Positions 1 through 9,969 of a DNA stretch of 56,453 nt are shown piece after piece. This stretch comes from Streptomyces beihaiensis. GTDB taxonomy: Bacteria > Actinomycetota > Actinomycetes > Streptomycetales > Streptomycetaceae. The stretch covers positions 1 through 56,453 of the forward strand of contig NZ_JAPHNL010000233.1 of assembly GCF_026274175.1 (NCBI RefSeq), written 5' to 3'. The notes below the pieces were generated by a model. It was not told the DNA's origin. It saw nothing but the letters and a program-made list of their open reading frames with translations, and ran no database searches. Numbering within the stretch: position 1 is the first letter of the stretch; each line of letters opens with the position of its first letter. Both the position numbers and the translations under genes were made by a program.

Positions 1-414
1 GTCCTCGAACGCGGCGGCGATCCGCTCGTCGAGCCCGTCGCCGCGCTGCGGCACCACGTCGAAGCCCGGAGGCAGCCAGGGGCCCGGTTCCCCGGCGAGC
101 ACCAGGACCCGGCGCCGCACCGGCGCGGCCAGCGCCGCGTCGAGGGTGTCGCGCAGCGCCGCCTCGGCCAGGGCGGCCGCCTCCCGCGGCGTGAACGGGG
201 GAGTGAGCCGGGTCTTGACCCGCCCGGCCACCGGCTCCTTGGCGAGGACGAGCAGCGTGGGCCCGTCGGGTGTGCCGGAGGGGCGGGAGGAGCTGGAGGG
301 GCGGGGGGAGTCGGCAGAACGGGAGGTGCCGGAGGGGCAGGAGGCGCCGGAGGAACGGGAGGGGTCGGACGAACCGGATGAGCCAGACGTGTCGTGTGGG
401 GCGATCGCGTTCAT
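1..414 (-). CDS. DUF2064 glycosyltransferase-like protein (3' end outside window)
   Basis: The gene runs off the left edge; about 138 codons are visible. A Ser/Pro/Gly-rich leader of about 50 residues is followed by LLVLAKEPVAGRVKTRL, the typical opening of the DUF2064/TIGR04282 family, which has a GT-A-like nucleotide-sugar transferase fold. TPREAAALAEAALRDTL follows, as in the family. The start ATG overlaps the stop of the upstream GT2 gene by 4 bp (ATGA), so the two are probably translationally coupled. The substrate cannot be told from sequence; in actinomycetes this pair often sits together and may act on a cell-envelope or small-molecule glycoside. The family call is firm and the reaction is inference. 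Confidence 0.8.
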   Translation of the reverse strand, partial: MNAIAPHDTSGSSGSSDPSRSSGASCPSGTSRSADSPRPSSSSRPSGTPDGPTLLVLAKEPVAGRVKTRLTPPFTPREAAALAEAALRDTLDAALAAPVRRRVLVLAGEPGPWLPPGFDVVPQRGDGLDERIAAAFED

Positions 415-1172
415 CGGGCCGCGCCTTCCCGCCGGTTCGCGCCTTGCGGCCGGGTCGTGCCTTCCGCGAGCACGGCCCGCATGTCTCGCACCGCCTGCCA
501 GGTCCCACGCCAGGTGCCGGTCACCTTCGAATCGCCGGTGCGCGGCCGATACGGCACGTCGTACTCCTCCACGCGCCACCCCGCGTCGGCGGCCCGGACC
601 ACCATCTGCAGCGGGTAGCCGCTGCGCCGGTCGGTCAGTCCGAGCGCCAGCAGGTCGGCGCGGCGGGCCGCCCGCAGCGGGCCCAGGTCGTGCAGGCCGA
701 GACCGGTGCGGCGGCGCAGCATGCGGGTGAGTGCCAGGTTCCCGGCGCGGGCGTGCGGCGGCCACGCCCCGCGCCCCTGCGGCCTGCGCCGCCCGAGCAC
801 CAGGTCGGCGTCGCCGTGCGCCACCCGCCGTACGAACGGTTCGAGCAGCGCCGGATCGAGCGAGGCGTCGCAGTCGCAGAAGCACACCACGTCGGCGGTG
901 GCCGAGGTCAGGCCCGCGTGGCAGGCCGCACCGAACCCGCGCCGCGCCTCGTGGACCACCGTGGCGCCCAGGCCGCGGGCGATCTCGGCGGAGCCGTCCG
1001 TGGACCCGTTGTCCACGACGACGGCCCGCCACCCGGCGGGGACCCGGGACAGCACCCACGGCAGCGCGGCCGCCTCGTCGAGGCAGGGAAGCACCACGTC
1101 GACGGTGGCGTCGGCGGGGGAGGGACGGGGTGGACCTGAAGGGGATGCGTCAGACGGGATCACGGGCCTCAC
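411..1172 (-). CDS. Family 2 glycosyltransferase
   Basis: A 253-residue cytosolic GT-A glycosyltransferase. Residues ~24-30 read VDVVLPCLDEAAALPWVL, the nucleotide-sugar binding start of GT2 enzymes; VVVDNGSTDGSAEIA follows, and CDCDASLDP supplies the acidic metal-binding DxD-like motif. There are no membrane segments, so it is not of the polyprenol-mannosyltransferase type with an anchor. It is first in a two-gene unit with the overlapping DUF2064 gene. It diverges from a response-regulator gene across a 115-bp spacer that must hold both promoters. The GTG at 1172 is used here; a second GTG at 1163 is possible. The acceptor is unknown. Confidence 0.85.
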   Translation of the reverse strand: MRPVIPSDASPSGPPRPSPADATVDVVLPCLDEAAALPWVLSRVPAGWRAVVVDNGSTDGSAEIARGLGATVVHEARRGFGAACHAGLTSATADVVCFCDCDASLDPALLEPFVRRVAHGDADLVLGRRRPQGRGAWPPHARAGNLALTRMLRRRTGLGLHDLGPLRAARRADLLALGLTDRRSGYPLQMVVRAADAGWRVEEYDVPYRPRTGDSKVTGTWRGTWQAVRDMRAVLAEGTTRPQGANRREGAAR

Positions 1173-1287
1173 CCTAAGAGCGGGAAACGGACAGAGCGGG
1201 CGTTGGAGTCCTTACGAAACAAGGACATCGGGCCGCCCGCACCCCGGGCCGGGACCCCTTCGCCCGGGGGAGTGCGACGCTGGAGCC

Positions 1288-2085
1288 ATGCACACACCAC
1301 CGCAGGGCGGCCGGGTCCTGGTCGTCGACGACGACCCCACGGTCGCCGAGGTCGTCGCCGGCTACCTCGACCGCTCGGGGTACGCCGTGGCCCGCGCCGC
1401 CGACGGGCCCACGGCCCTGGCCAGGGCCGCCGCGCGCCGCCCCGACCTGGTCGTGCTCGACCTGATGCTGCCCGGCATGGACGGCTTGGAGGTCTGCCGC
1501 CGGCTGCGCGCCGAGGGCCCGGTCCCCGTGATCATGCTGACCGCGCGCGGCGACGAGGACGACCGCATCCTCGGTCTCGAAGTGGGAGCCGACGACTACG
1601 TCACCAAGCCGTTCAGCCCGCGCGAGCTGGTGCTGCGCGTCGGCTCCGTGCTGCGCCGCAGCCGCGCCGCCGACCGGTCCGCCCCGGCCGGCCCGCTCGC
1701 CGTCGGCGCCCTCGCCCTCGACCCCGACGCCCGGCGCGCCACCCGCGACGGCGTGGAACTCGCCCTGACCATACGCGAGTTCGACCTGCTCGCCTTCTTC
1801 CTGCGCCACCCCGGCAAGGCGTTCGGCCGCGAGGAGCTGATGCGGCACGTGTGGGGCTGGGACTTCGGCGACCTGTCCACGGTCACCGTGCACATCCGCC
1901 GCCTGCGCGCCAAGATCGAGCCCGACCCGGCGGCGCCGACCCTCATCCAGACGGTGTGGGGCGTCGGCTACCGCCTGGACGCCGCCGCGCCGGCGCAGAG
2001 CGACGCGGCACCGCCGGTGGAGAGCGACGCGAGGGGGTCGGCGCCGAGCGGCGCGACGAGGCCGGCGGAGAGTGACGTGTCATGA
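1288..2085 (+). CDS. OmpR/PhoB-family response regulator
   Basis: A 265-residue two-component DNA-binding regulator. The receiver domain spans residues ~8-120, with acidic pocket D14-D16, phospho-acceptor D58 in VVLDLMLPGMDG and conserved K107 in YVTKPFSP. A winged-helix Trans_reg_C domain follows (~140-235: LTIREFDLLAFFLRHPGKAFGREELMRHVWGW, in part, and TVTVHIRRLRAKIE). The tail is low-complexity with repeated SDA/ES units. The ATG at 1288 is favoured because the receiver begins just after it. The stop overlaps the next ATG by 4 bp, pairing it with the histidine kinase downstream. Its target genes are not evident; the divergent glycosyltransferase unit is a candidate. Confidence 0.93.
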   Translation: MHTPPQGGRVLVVDDDPTVAEVVAGYLDRSGYAVARAADGPTALARAAARRPDLVVLDLMLPGMDGLEVCRRLRAEGPVPVIMLTARGDEDDRILGLEVGADDYVTKPFSPRELVLRVGSVLRRSRAADRSAPAGPLAVGALALDPDARRATRDGVELALTIREFDLLAFFLRHPGKAFGREELMRHVWGWDFGDLSTVTVHIRRLRAKIEPDPAAPTLIQTVWGVGYRLDAAAPAQSDAAPPVESDARGSAPSGATRPAESDVS

Positions 2086-3197
2086 CCGACACCCTTCTCA
2101 TCGCCCTGTACGCGTTCATCGGCGCCGCCGCGGCGGGCCTGCTCGGTGCGGGCGCGCTGCTGGTGCTGCGCCGCCGCTCCCTCATCGTGTCGCTGACCGT
2201 CGTCGCGGCGGTCGCCGTGACCGCCATGCTCGCCGGGACGCTCACCGTGGCCTGGGCGATGTTCCTCAACTCGCACGACCTCGGCGTCGTCACCACGGTC
2301 GTGGCCATGGCCGCCGTCGTCTCGCTCGCCACGGCGCTGCTGCTCGGCCGGTGGGTGGCCGCACGCAGCCGCGATCTCGCCCGTGCCGCCCGCTCCTTCG
2401 GCGACGGCGGCGACTTCGCGCCGCCGGCCGAGCCCGCCACCGCCGAACTGGCGGACCTCACCCGCGAGCTGGCGGCCACCAGCGCCAAGCTCGCCGCGTC
2501 CCGCGACCGCGAACGCGCCCTGGAGGCGTCGCGACGCGAGCTGGTCTCCTGGATCTCGCACGACCTGCGTACCCCGCTCGCCGGGCTGCGCGCCATGTCC
2601 GAGGCGCTGGAGGACGGCATGGCCGCCGACCCCGACCGCTACCTGCGCCAGATACGAGCCGAGGTCGAGCGGATGAACGACATGGTCGGCGACCTCTTCG
2701 AGCTCTCCCGTATCCACGCGGGCGCGCTCGTCCTGTCCCCGCAGCGGATCTCCCTGTACGACCTCGTGGGCGACGCGCTCGCGGGCGCGGACCCGCTGGC
2801 CCGCGCCCACGGGGTGCGGCTCGACGGGGACGCGGTCGCCGCGCTCCCCGTGGAGGTCGACGCCAAGGAGATGAGCCGGGTCCTGGGCAACCTCCTCGTC
2901 AACGCCATCCGGCGCACCCCGGCCGACGGCACGGTCGCCGTCGCCGCGCGCGCCGCCACGGACGGCGACGGTGTCGTCCTGTCCGTGACCGACGGCTGCG
3001 GCGGCATCCCGGAGGACGACCTCGCCCGTGTCTTCGACACCGGCTGGCGCGGCTCCGACGCCCGCACACCGCCGTCCGGCGCGGGTCTCGGCCTGGCCAT
3101 CGTGCGCGGCATCGTGGAGGCGCACCGGGGCCACGCGGCGGTACGCAACGTCCCTGGCGGCTGCCGGTTCGAGGTGACCCTGCCCCGGTCGGCGTGA
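2082..3197 (+). CDS. Membrane sensor histidine kinase (partner of upstream regulator)
   Basis: A 371-residue kinase with three hydrophobic segments (about residues 5-30, 34-62 and 68-92) and almost no extracytoplasmic loop, so it probably senses within the membrane or cytosol. A HAMP-like linker follows. The phospho-accepting His is H160 in SWISHDLRTPLAG. An HATPase_c domain carries N-box NLLVNAIRRTP, G1 DGCGGIPEDD and G2 GAGLGLAIVRGIVEAH. It overlaps the regulator gene by 4 bp (ATGA), so the two form a co-translated two-component system. The signal is unknown. Confidence 0.92.
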   Translation: MTDTLLIALYAFIGAAAAGLLGAGALLVLRRRSLIVSLTVVAAVAVTAMLAGTLTVAWAMFLNSHDLGVVTTVVAMAAVVSLATALLLGRWVAARSRDLARAARSFGDGGDFAPPAEPATAELADLTRELAATSAKLAASRDRERALEASRRELVSWISHDLRTPLAGLRAMSEALEDGMAADPDRYLRQIRAEVERMNDMVGDLFELSRIHAGALVLSPQRISLYDLVGDALAGADPLARAHGVRLDGDAVAALPVEVDAKEMSRVLGNLLVNAIRRTPADGTVAVAARAATDGDGVVLSVTDGCGGIPEDDLARVFDTGWRGSDARTPPSGAGLGLAIVRGIVEAHRGHAAVRNVPGGCRFEVTLPRSA

Positions 3198-3220
3198 GAG
3201 AAGCGCCGCCGGACAGGCTC

Positions 3221-4261
3221 CTACTTCCCGGCCGGTTCCGCCATGTCCTCCCGCGCGAACGCCGCCATGCCCTCACGGAAGCCGACGTCCGGTTTCCAGT
3301 CGAGCTCGGCCCTCAGCCGCCCCGAGTCCGCGGTCACATGCCGCACGTCGCCGAGTCTGAACTCCCCGGTGACCACCGGCTCGGGGCCGTCGCACGCCCT
3401 GGCCAGCACCCGCGCCATCTCACCCACGGTGTGCACGTCGCCGCTGCCGACGTTGTACGACGTGACGGTCCCGGCCGCCCGCTCCCGCAGGGCTTCGAGC
3501 GCCACGGCGTTGGCCCGCGCCACATCCCGTACATGGACGAAGTCGCGGCGCTGGCGGCCGTCCTCGAAGACCCGCGGGGCCTCGCCGCGGGCCAGCGACG
3601 AGCGGAAGAACGACGCGACGCCCGCGTAGGGCGTGTCGCGCGGCATGCCGGGCCCGTACACGTTGTGGTAGCGCAGCGCGATGCCGCGGCCGTCGGCGCC
3701 GCGCGCCCACGCGGCGGACAGGTGCTCCTGCGCGAGTTTCGTCGTCGCGTACACGTTGCGCGGGTCGAGCGGGGCGTCCTCGGCGACCAGACCGGGGCGC
3801 AGCTCGCCGCCGCAGTCCGGGCAGGGCGGCTCGAACCGGCCCGCCTCAAGGTCGGCGAGGGCGCGCGGCCCTGGGCGGACGACGCCGTGGGCGTCGCAGG
3901 TGTACCGCCCTTCCCCGTACACGACCATCGAACCGGCCAGGACGAGGTTCCGTACGCCGCGTCCGGCCATCTCGGCGAGCAGCACGGCGGTGCCGAGATC
4001 GTTGGCGGAGACGTAGGCGGGCGCGTCCGTGAAGTTCTTGCCGAGGCCCACCATCGCGGCCTGGTGGCAGACCGCGTCGACGCCGTCGAGCGCCTCGCGG
4101 ACCGTACGCGCGTCCCGGACGTCGCCGACGACGTGCGGTACCCGCTCGCCGGCGGGCCGCGCCACGAGGTCCAGGACGACGACGTCGTGTCCTCGTGCCA
4201 CCAGCTCCGTCACGACCGCCGACCCGATGAACCCGGCTCCGCCGGTGACCAGTACACGCAT
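3221..4261 (-). CDS. NAD-dependent sugar-nucleotide epimerase with zinc-ribbon-like insert
   Basis: A 346-residue extended short-chain dehydrogenase (epimerase/dehydratase). Residues 1-14 hold the Rossmann motif VTGGAGFIGSAVV, and the catalytic YxxxK is YATTK. Between the Rossmann core and the catalytic Tyr is an insert with YTCDAHG and, about 30 residues later, CPDCGGELRPG. This Cys-rich, zinc-ribbon-like insert is known in enzymes of the dTDP-L-rhamnose 4-epimerase group, so a 4-epimerase acting on a deoxy-sugar nucleotide is the best guess. It lies tail-to-tail with the kinase gene. The MRVLVTGG start at 4261 is chosen because the Rossmann fold starts there; the frame stays open far upstream without similarity. 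Confidence 0.85.
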   Translation of the reverse strand: MRVLVTGGAGFIGSAVVTELVARGHDVVVLDLVARPAGERVPHVVGDVRDARTVREALDGVDAVCHQAAMVGLGKNFTDAPAYVSANDLGTAVLLAEMAGRGVRNLVLAGSMVVYGEGRYTCDAHGVVRPGPRALADLEAGRFEPPCPDCGGELRPGLVAEDAPLDPRNVYATTKLAQEHLSAAWARGADGRGIALRYHNVYGPGMPRDTPYAGVASFFRSSLARGEAPRVFEDGRQRRDFVHVRDVARANAVALEALRERAAGTVTSYNVGSGDVHTVGEMARVLARACDGPEPVVTGEFRLGDVRHVTADSGRLRAELDWKPDVGFREGMAAFAREDMAEPAGK

Positions 4262-4573
4262 GCCGTCCACGCTAGGCGCCGTACGCCACCGCGGGGCACG
4301 GCGCGCCGCCACCGTCACGACTCCGTAAGAACCCCGGCCGCACCAGATACCCGAACACCGGCCGCGACCAGGCGACCGTGCCATTGGCCTCACCGCTTCC
4401 TCGAACCGCGGGCGCCGTGGCGTGACGACCTCTGCGCGGAGGCCGGGCGGGGTCTCGGACGAGATGTGAGCGACCGGTACGCATCGCGGCCCCGGCCGTC
4501 CGGATCTAGCGTGGATCCGTAAGCGCCGGGCTGCCGTGCGCGCCCGGTGATCCCGAACGAAGGGTCTCGCGTC

Positions 4574-5371
4574 ATGTCCGCACGACCGGAAGGCGCGCCC
4601 GTCTGGGCCGACGCCATGGTCCCCGACCTGGAAGCCGCCAAGTCCTTCTACGCCGAGCTGTTCGGCTGGTCCTACGATCCGGGCTCGGCCGAGTTCGGGA
4701 ACTACACGCAGGCGAAGACGGCCGACGGCAAACACGTCGCGGCGCTCGCCCCGCAGATGCCCGGCACGCCGGAAGGAACCCCCGCGGCCTGGAACCTCTA
4801 CCTCGCCACCTCCGACGCCGAGGCCGCCGTCGAGCGGATCAAGGGCGCGGGTGGCACGCTGCTCGCCGAACCGATGCAGGTCGCCGACTTCGGCACCATG
4901 GCGGTCGCCCAGGACCCCGGTGGCGTGGGTTTCAGCGTGTGGCAGCCCGGTTCGCACCAGGGCTTCGAGACGGTCAACGAGCCCGGTGCCTACGGCTGGG
5001 CCGAGGTCACCGCGCGCGACACGGCCGCGAGCGACGCGTTCTTCACCTCGGTCTTCTCCTACGACGTGAAGAAGATGGCCGACGAACACGTCGACTACCA
5101 GGTGTGGCAGCTGAACGACGCCCCCGTCCTCGGCCGCATGAAGATGCCGGACGAGGTTCCGCCGCAGGCCCCCTCGTACATCAACGTGTACTTCGTCGTG
5201 TCCGACTGCGACGCCGCCGTCGCCACCACCGAACGGCTCGGCGGGAAGACGCTGTTCGGGCCGGTGGACAGCCCCTTCGGCCGGTTCGCCTGTGTGATGG
5301 ACCAGCAGGGCGCCGCCTTCAGCGTGATCGATGTGCAGGCCCGCACCGGGGAGATGCCGCCGTTGTCCTGA
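4574..5371 (+). CDS. VOC-family (glyoxalase/bleomycin-resistance fold) protein, two-domain
   Basis: A 265-residue soluble protein built of two vicinal-oxygen-chelate repeats. The first (~8-125) has PVWADAMVPDLEAAKSFYAELFGWSYDPG; the second (~140-260) has YGWAEVTARDTAASDAFFTSVFSYDVKKM. In Streptomyces this two-domain type is usually annotated only as VOC or a hydroxylase of uncertain role. The start at 4574 (MSARPEGAPVW) leaves the canonical N-terminus; an in-frame ATG at 4547 would add nine residues without similarity. The gene stands alone, convergent with the marR gene. A lyase, dioxygenase or binding role cannot be separated by sequence. Confidence 0.85.
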   Translation: MSARPEGAPVWADAMVPDLEAAKSFYAELFGWSYDPGSAEFGNYTQAKTADGKHVAALAPQMPGTPEGTPAAWNLYLATSDAEAAVERIKGAGGTLLAEPMQVADFGTMAVAQDPGGVGFSVWQPGSHQGFETVNEPGAYGWAEVTARDTAASDAFFTSVFSYDVKKMADEHVDYQVWQLNDAPVLGRMKMPDEVPPQAPSYINVYFVVSDCDAAVATTERLGGKTLFGPVDSPFGRFACVMDQQGAAFSVIDVQARTGEMPPLS

Positions 5372-5387
5372 CGACGCGGCCCGGCCG

Positions 5388-5431
5388 CCGAGGTCCGGCC
5401 GCCCCGAGGTCCGACCTTCCGAGGTCCGGCC
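5388..5431. repeat. Three imperfect 13-bp direct repeats between convergent genes
   Basis: CCGAGGTCCGGCC occurs at 5388-5400, CCGAGGTCCGACC at 5404-5416 and CCGAGGTCCGGCC at 5419-5431, i.e. every 15-16 bp. They fill the 69-bp gap between the convergent VOC and marR genes. No function is claimed. Confidence 0.7.
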
Positions 5432-5440
5432 GTCCGGTGC

Positions 5441-5905
5441 TCAACCGCCTTGGGCGGCCGCCTCGTTGTATCGCTCCAGGTATGCGGCGAAGCGTGTCAG
5501 GTCGTCCTCGGACCAGTCCGCGAGACGCTCACCGAACAGCTGCCTGCGGCTGACGGTGACCTGCGCGAGGATCTCGGTGCCCGCCGCGGTGGGGTGCAGT
5601 ACCTGCACCCGGTGGTCGTCCGGGTCCACGCGTCGCATCACCAGGCCGGCTCGCTCCAGGGCGGAGACCTGCCGGCTGACCGTCGACTTGTCGAGCGCGT
5701 AGTGGGCCGCCAGGTCGGTGGCCCGGCAACCGCCGAGCTCCTCCAGATGGGCGAGCAGGGTGTACGAGACGAGCGACAGCTCGGGGTGGAGCCGCGCGGC
5801 GGTCGCACGGGCGCGGCGGGCGAACGACGTCAGCTCCCGCTGGATCGTCTCCACCGCCGACGCGCGGACGCTCGCGGGCTCGTTCTGCGGTACGGCCTCC
5901 GGCAC
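5441..5905 (-). CDS. MarR-family transcriptional regulator
   Basis: A 154-residue winged-helix regulator. N-terminal dimerisation helices are followed by LSLVSYTLLAHLEELGGCRATDLAAHYALDKSTVSRQVSALERAGLVMRRVDPDDHRVQVLHPTAAG (in part), covering helix-turn-helix and wing; the DDHR wing motif is typical of MarR proteins. An AAGGACG ribosome site precedes the ATG. A near-palindrome GTTGCATTCTACAAC lies 31-45 bp upstream of the start and contains TAGAAT, a good -10 on the coding strand, so autorepression is likely. The fadH promoter 0.4 kb away carries a related and more perfect site, making fadH a probable target. The ligand is unknown. Confidence 0.9.
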   Translation of the reverse strand: MPEAVPQNEPASVRASAVETIQRELTSFARRARATAARLHPELSLVSYTLLAHLEELGGCRATDLAAHYALDKSTVSRQVSALERAGLVMRRVDPDDHRVQVLHPTAAGTEILAQVTVSRRQLFGERLADWSEDDLTRFAAYLERYNEAAAQGG

Positions 5906-5935
5906 TGCTGCGTCCTTCCTGGTCCAGTCCCTCTC

Positions 5936-5950
5936 GTTGCATTCTACAAC
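5936..5950. promoter_or_regulatory. Putative MarR operator over marR -10 box
   Basis: GTTGCATTCTACAAC is a near-palindrome (GTTGYA...TRCAAC). Read on the minus strand it contains TAGAAT, a plausible -10 hexamer 31-45 bp before the marR start. A protein bound here would block transcription. It shares the GTTGCA half-site with the palindrome before fadH. Confidence 0.5.
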
Positions 5951-6044
5951 CGGACTTGCCGCCGGACTCGTGCGCGTTCACGCGTATGCGTACGGCGGCC
6001 GGTGCGGCGGGCGGGGCGCGGCACCCCGCATTAGCCTCCGGACC

Positions 6045-6311
6045 ATGAGCGAAACGCGCGATGTGCCCGAGCGATACACCGTCGTCCTCAAGCCCCGCCT
6101 CGCCGACGCCGAGGGCCACCCCGACCACGGCAACCCGCTGCGCGCCGTGCCCGTCGAGGCCGTCGGCGGCGTGGGCGAGAGCGGCTATCCGCGCTACGAG
6201 GGCGGGGGAGTGCGGGCCGAGATCGACCCGCGCACCCGGACCGTGGAGGCGGTGACCGTCGACGGGAACGAGCTGCCCTACGGGTGGGTGGCCGAGGTCG
6301 CCGAGGGCTGA
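6045..6311 (+). CDS. Small hypothetical protein (DUF6296-like)
   Basis: An 88-residue soluble protein beginning MSETRDVPERYTVVLKPRLADAEG. It has an alternating hydrophobic beta-strand-like pattern, a GYPRYEGGGVRAEIDPRTRTVEAV segment in part, and ends PYGWVAEVAEG. It resembles the small Streptomyces-specific DUF6296 proteins, but this is recalled from pattern and not proved. There is no signal peptide or membrane helix. It sits between divergent marR and fadH, upstream of the fadH operator and on the same strand as fadH. Function unknown. Confidence 0.7.
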   Translation: MSETRDVPERYTVVLKPRLADAEGHPDHGNPLRAVPVEAVGGVGESGYPRYEGGGVRAEIDPRTRTVEAVTVDGNELPYGWVAEVAEG

Positions 6312-6373
6312 GTCGGCCCCGGTCCACCCCGCCGATCCGCCCCGCGCTGGGCGGGCCGCGTGGCGCAGGTCTC

Positions 6374-6415
6374 TTGTGCAACTTGTTGCACAATCGCGTC
6401 GGTGTCGTCTACAAC
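6374..6415 (+). promoter_or_regulatory. fadH promoter with perfect 20-bp palindromic operator
   Basis: 6374-6393 is TTGTGCAACTTGTTGCACAA, two exact 9-bp inverted arms around TT. It overlaps a candidate -35 TTGCAC (6386-6391); an 18-bp spacer leads to TACAAC (6410-6415) as -10, 32 bp before the fadH ATG. The site has the size and sequence style of MarR-family operators and shares GTTGCA with the site before the nearby marR gene, so repression of fadH by that regulator is inferred. Confidence 0.65.
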
Positions 6416-6420
6416 AGTGA

Positions 6421-8463
<2,043 letters not shown>

Positions 8464-8467
8464 GACC

Positions 8468-8508
8468 GGGCGGTCACGCGTCCGGGCCCGCCGGACACGT
8501 GACCGCCC
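8468..8508 (+). terminator. Hairpin terminator after fadH
   Basis: GGGCGGTCACG (8468-8478) pairs exactly with CGTGACCGCCC (8498-8508). Inside, GTCCGG pairs with CCGGAC after one mismatch, leaving a GCCCG-type loop. The hairpin starts four bases after the fadH stop. No U-tract follows, as is common in high-GC actinomycetes. Confidence 0.75.
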
Positions 8509-8535
8509 CCGCACCCCCTTGCATACCCTGGCCCC

Positions 8536-9063
8536 ATGTCACTCCCGCACGCGATCCTCACGGCCCTCCTGGAGAAGCCGTCGTCGGGCCTGGAACTGAC
8601 CCGCCGCTTCGACAGGTCCATCGGCTACTTCTGGTCCGCCACGCACCAGCAGATCTACCGGGAGCTCGGCAGACTGGAACGCGAGGGACTCATCCGCGCG
8701 CTCCCGGCCGCCGCACCCGCGCGCGGCCAGAAGAAGGAGTACGAGGTACTGCCCGAGGGGCGTACCGAACTCGCCCGCTGGACCGCCGAGAGCCAGGACC
8801 CCCGCCCCCTGCGGGACCCGCTGCCGCTGCGGCTGCGCGCGGCGGCGATCGTCGGCACGGCCGGTGTCGACGACGACCTGCGCCGCCATCTGGACCTGCA
8901 CCGGCAGCAGTTGGAGAACTACCAGGAGATCGAGAAGCGCGACTTCCCGCCCGGCAGGGACAGCGAGCCCGACCGCCTGCGGCACGCGGTGCTGCGGGCA
9001 GGTATCGACCTGGAGACCTTCTGGGTGCGGTGGCTGGAGCGGACGCTCGCCGAGCTGGAGTGA
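8536..9063 (+). CDS. PadR-family transcriptional regulator
   Basis: A 175-residue regulator. The N-terminal winged helix (MSLPHAILTALLEKPSSGLELTRRF, then TSHQQIYRELGRLEREGLI-like sequence and QKKEYEVLPEGRTELARW) is the PadR signature. The C-terminal part (~95-175) is helical (Vir_C-type dimerisation: HLDLHRQQLENYQEIEKRDF). PadR proteins commonly repress detoxification or transport genes after binding small phenolic or drug-like ligands. It lies 72 bp behind fadH but beyond a strong hairpin, so it probably has its own promoter. Convergent with the next gene across another hairpin. Target unknown. Confidence 0.92.
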   Translation: MSLPHAILTALLEKPSSGLELTRRFDRSIGYFWSATHQQIYRELGRLEREGLIRALPAAAPARGQKKEYEVLPEGRTELARWTAESQDPRPLRDPLPLRLRAAAIVGTAGVDDDLRRHLDLHRQQLENYQEIEKRDFPPGRDSEPDRLRHAVLRAGIDLETFWVRWLERTLAELE

Positions 9064-9089
9064 GCCGTCGGTGGCCCCCGTACGTGCGA

Positions 9090-9119
9090 CTGCCGCCGTC
9101 CGGCGGCGGACGGCGGCAG
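9090..9119. terminator. Bidirectional hairpin terminator between convergent genes
   Basis: CTGCCGCCGTCCG (9090-9102) pairs perfectly with CGGACGGCGGCAG (9107-9119) around a GCGG loop. It lies between the padR stop (9063) and the convergent membrane-protein stop (9148), so it can serve both. Confidence 0.75.
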
Positions 9120-9147
9120 CAGGCCGCACGGCGTGGGGAGGCCGCCT

Positions 9148-9660
9148 TCAGGTGCGCTGTCCGGCGGCCCTTCGGCGCAGGAACCAGACACCGGCGGTGA
9201 CACCCGCGGCGACCAGCGCGCCGCCCCCGGCCAGCGTCAGCGGCCCCACGTCGTGCACGGCACCGCCGAGACCGCCCCGCACACCGGCGATGGGCGTGGA
9301 AGTCGACGAGGTGGTCGGGGTGCCGCGCGTCACGGTCACCGACGTCGGGCCCACCGTCGACCCGTCGGAGCAGGCCACCACCACCTGATACGTTCCCGGG
9401 CTGACGTTCTGCCAGATGGCCGTCCCCGAGTTGAGGGGGGTCTGCCTGCCCTGGGCGAAGTTGGCCTGACCCGCGGACAGGAGGGAAGCGTTGCCCGCGT
9501 TGGGACAGGCCGTCGTCGTGGCCCGCACCAGAGAGCCCGAGGACGTCACATTGAGCTCCACGGACGTGGCGGCGAGAGCCGCGGGCGCCACCACCGCCGG
9601 CGGCAGCACCGCCGCGGCCACGGTGAGACCACAGCGCGTGAGTATCGACGTAGTACGCAT
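9148..9660 (-). CDS. Secreted, C-terminally membrane-anchored protein
   Basis: A 170-residue protein. An N-terminal Sec signal (MRTTSILTRCGLTVAAAVLPPAVVAPAALA) is cleavable after AALA. A Thr/Ser-rich extracellular domain of about 80 residues has two cysteines (TTACPNAG and VVACSDGS) that may form a disulphide. The C-terminus has hydrophobic GPLTLAGGGALVAAGVTAGVWFL in part, then RRRAAGQRT, a stop-transfer anchor. No LPxTG/LAxTG sortase motif is visible. GGAGGG precedes the ATG. Similar small surface proteins are widespread in Streptomyces without known function. It stands alone, convergent with padR and divergent from the chitosanase gene. Confidence 0.75.
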   Translation of the reverse strand: MRTTSILTRCGLTVAAAVLPPAVVAPAALAATSVELNVTSSGSLVRATTTACPNAGNASLLSAGQANFAQGRQTPLNSGTAIWQNVSPGTYQVVVACSDGSTVGPTSVTVTRGTPTTSSTSTPIAGVRGGLGGAVHDVGPLTLAGGGALVAAGVTAGVWFLRRRAAGQRT

Positions 9661-9969
9661 GATGTCTGCCCTCCGGCGGCACGGGAGGCGCGCATCCCAT
9701 GGCCCGCCCGAGTCGGCAAAGGCCCGTGCTGCCTCACGCACACTCAATGCGCGTGGTGAGCGCCCCGCATGCGGACCGCCGCCGGGCAGGTGACGCGTTC
9801 CGTCGTCCGGCCCACCCGGCACGCGCGACGGAGCCCGTCCGGCCGCCGAACAGTGGACGGCGCCGCGCCCGGCCCGCAGATTGAGGTGATGTGCCGACCG
9901 GGGACGAGAACGCGCCGAGCCGCCGATCACCTCCCCGGACCGTCCCTGTCCCCGACCGAAAGCCCCACA

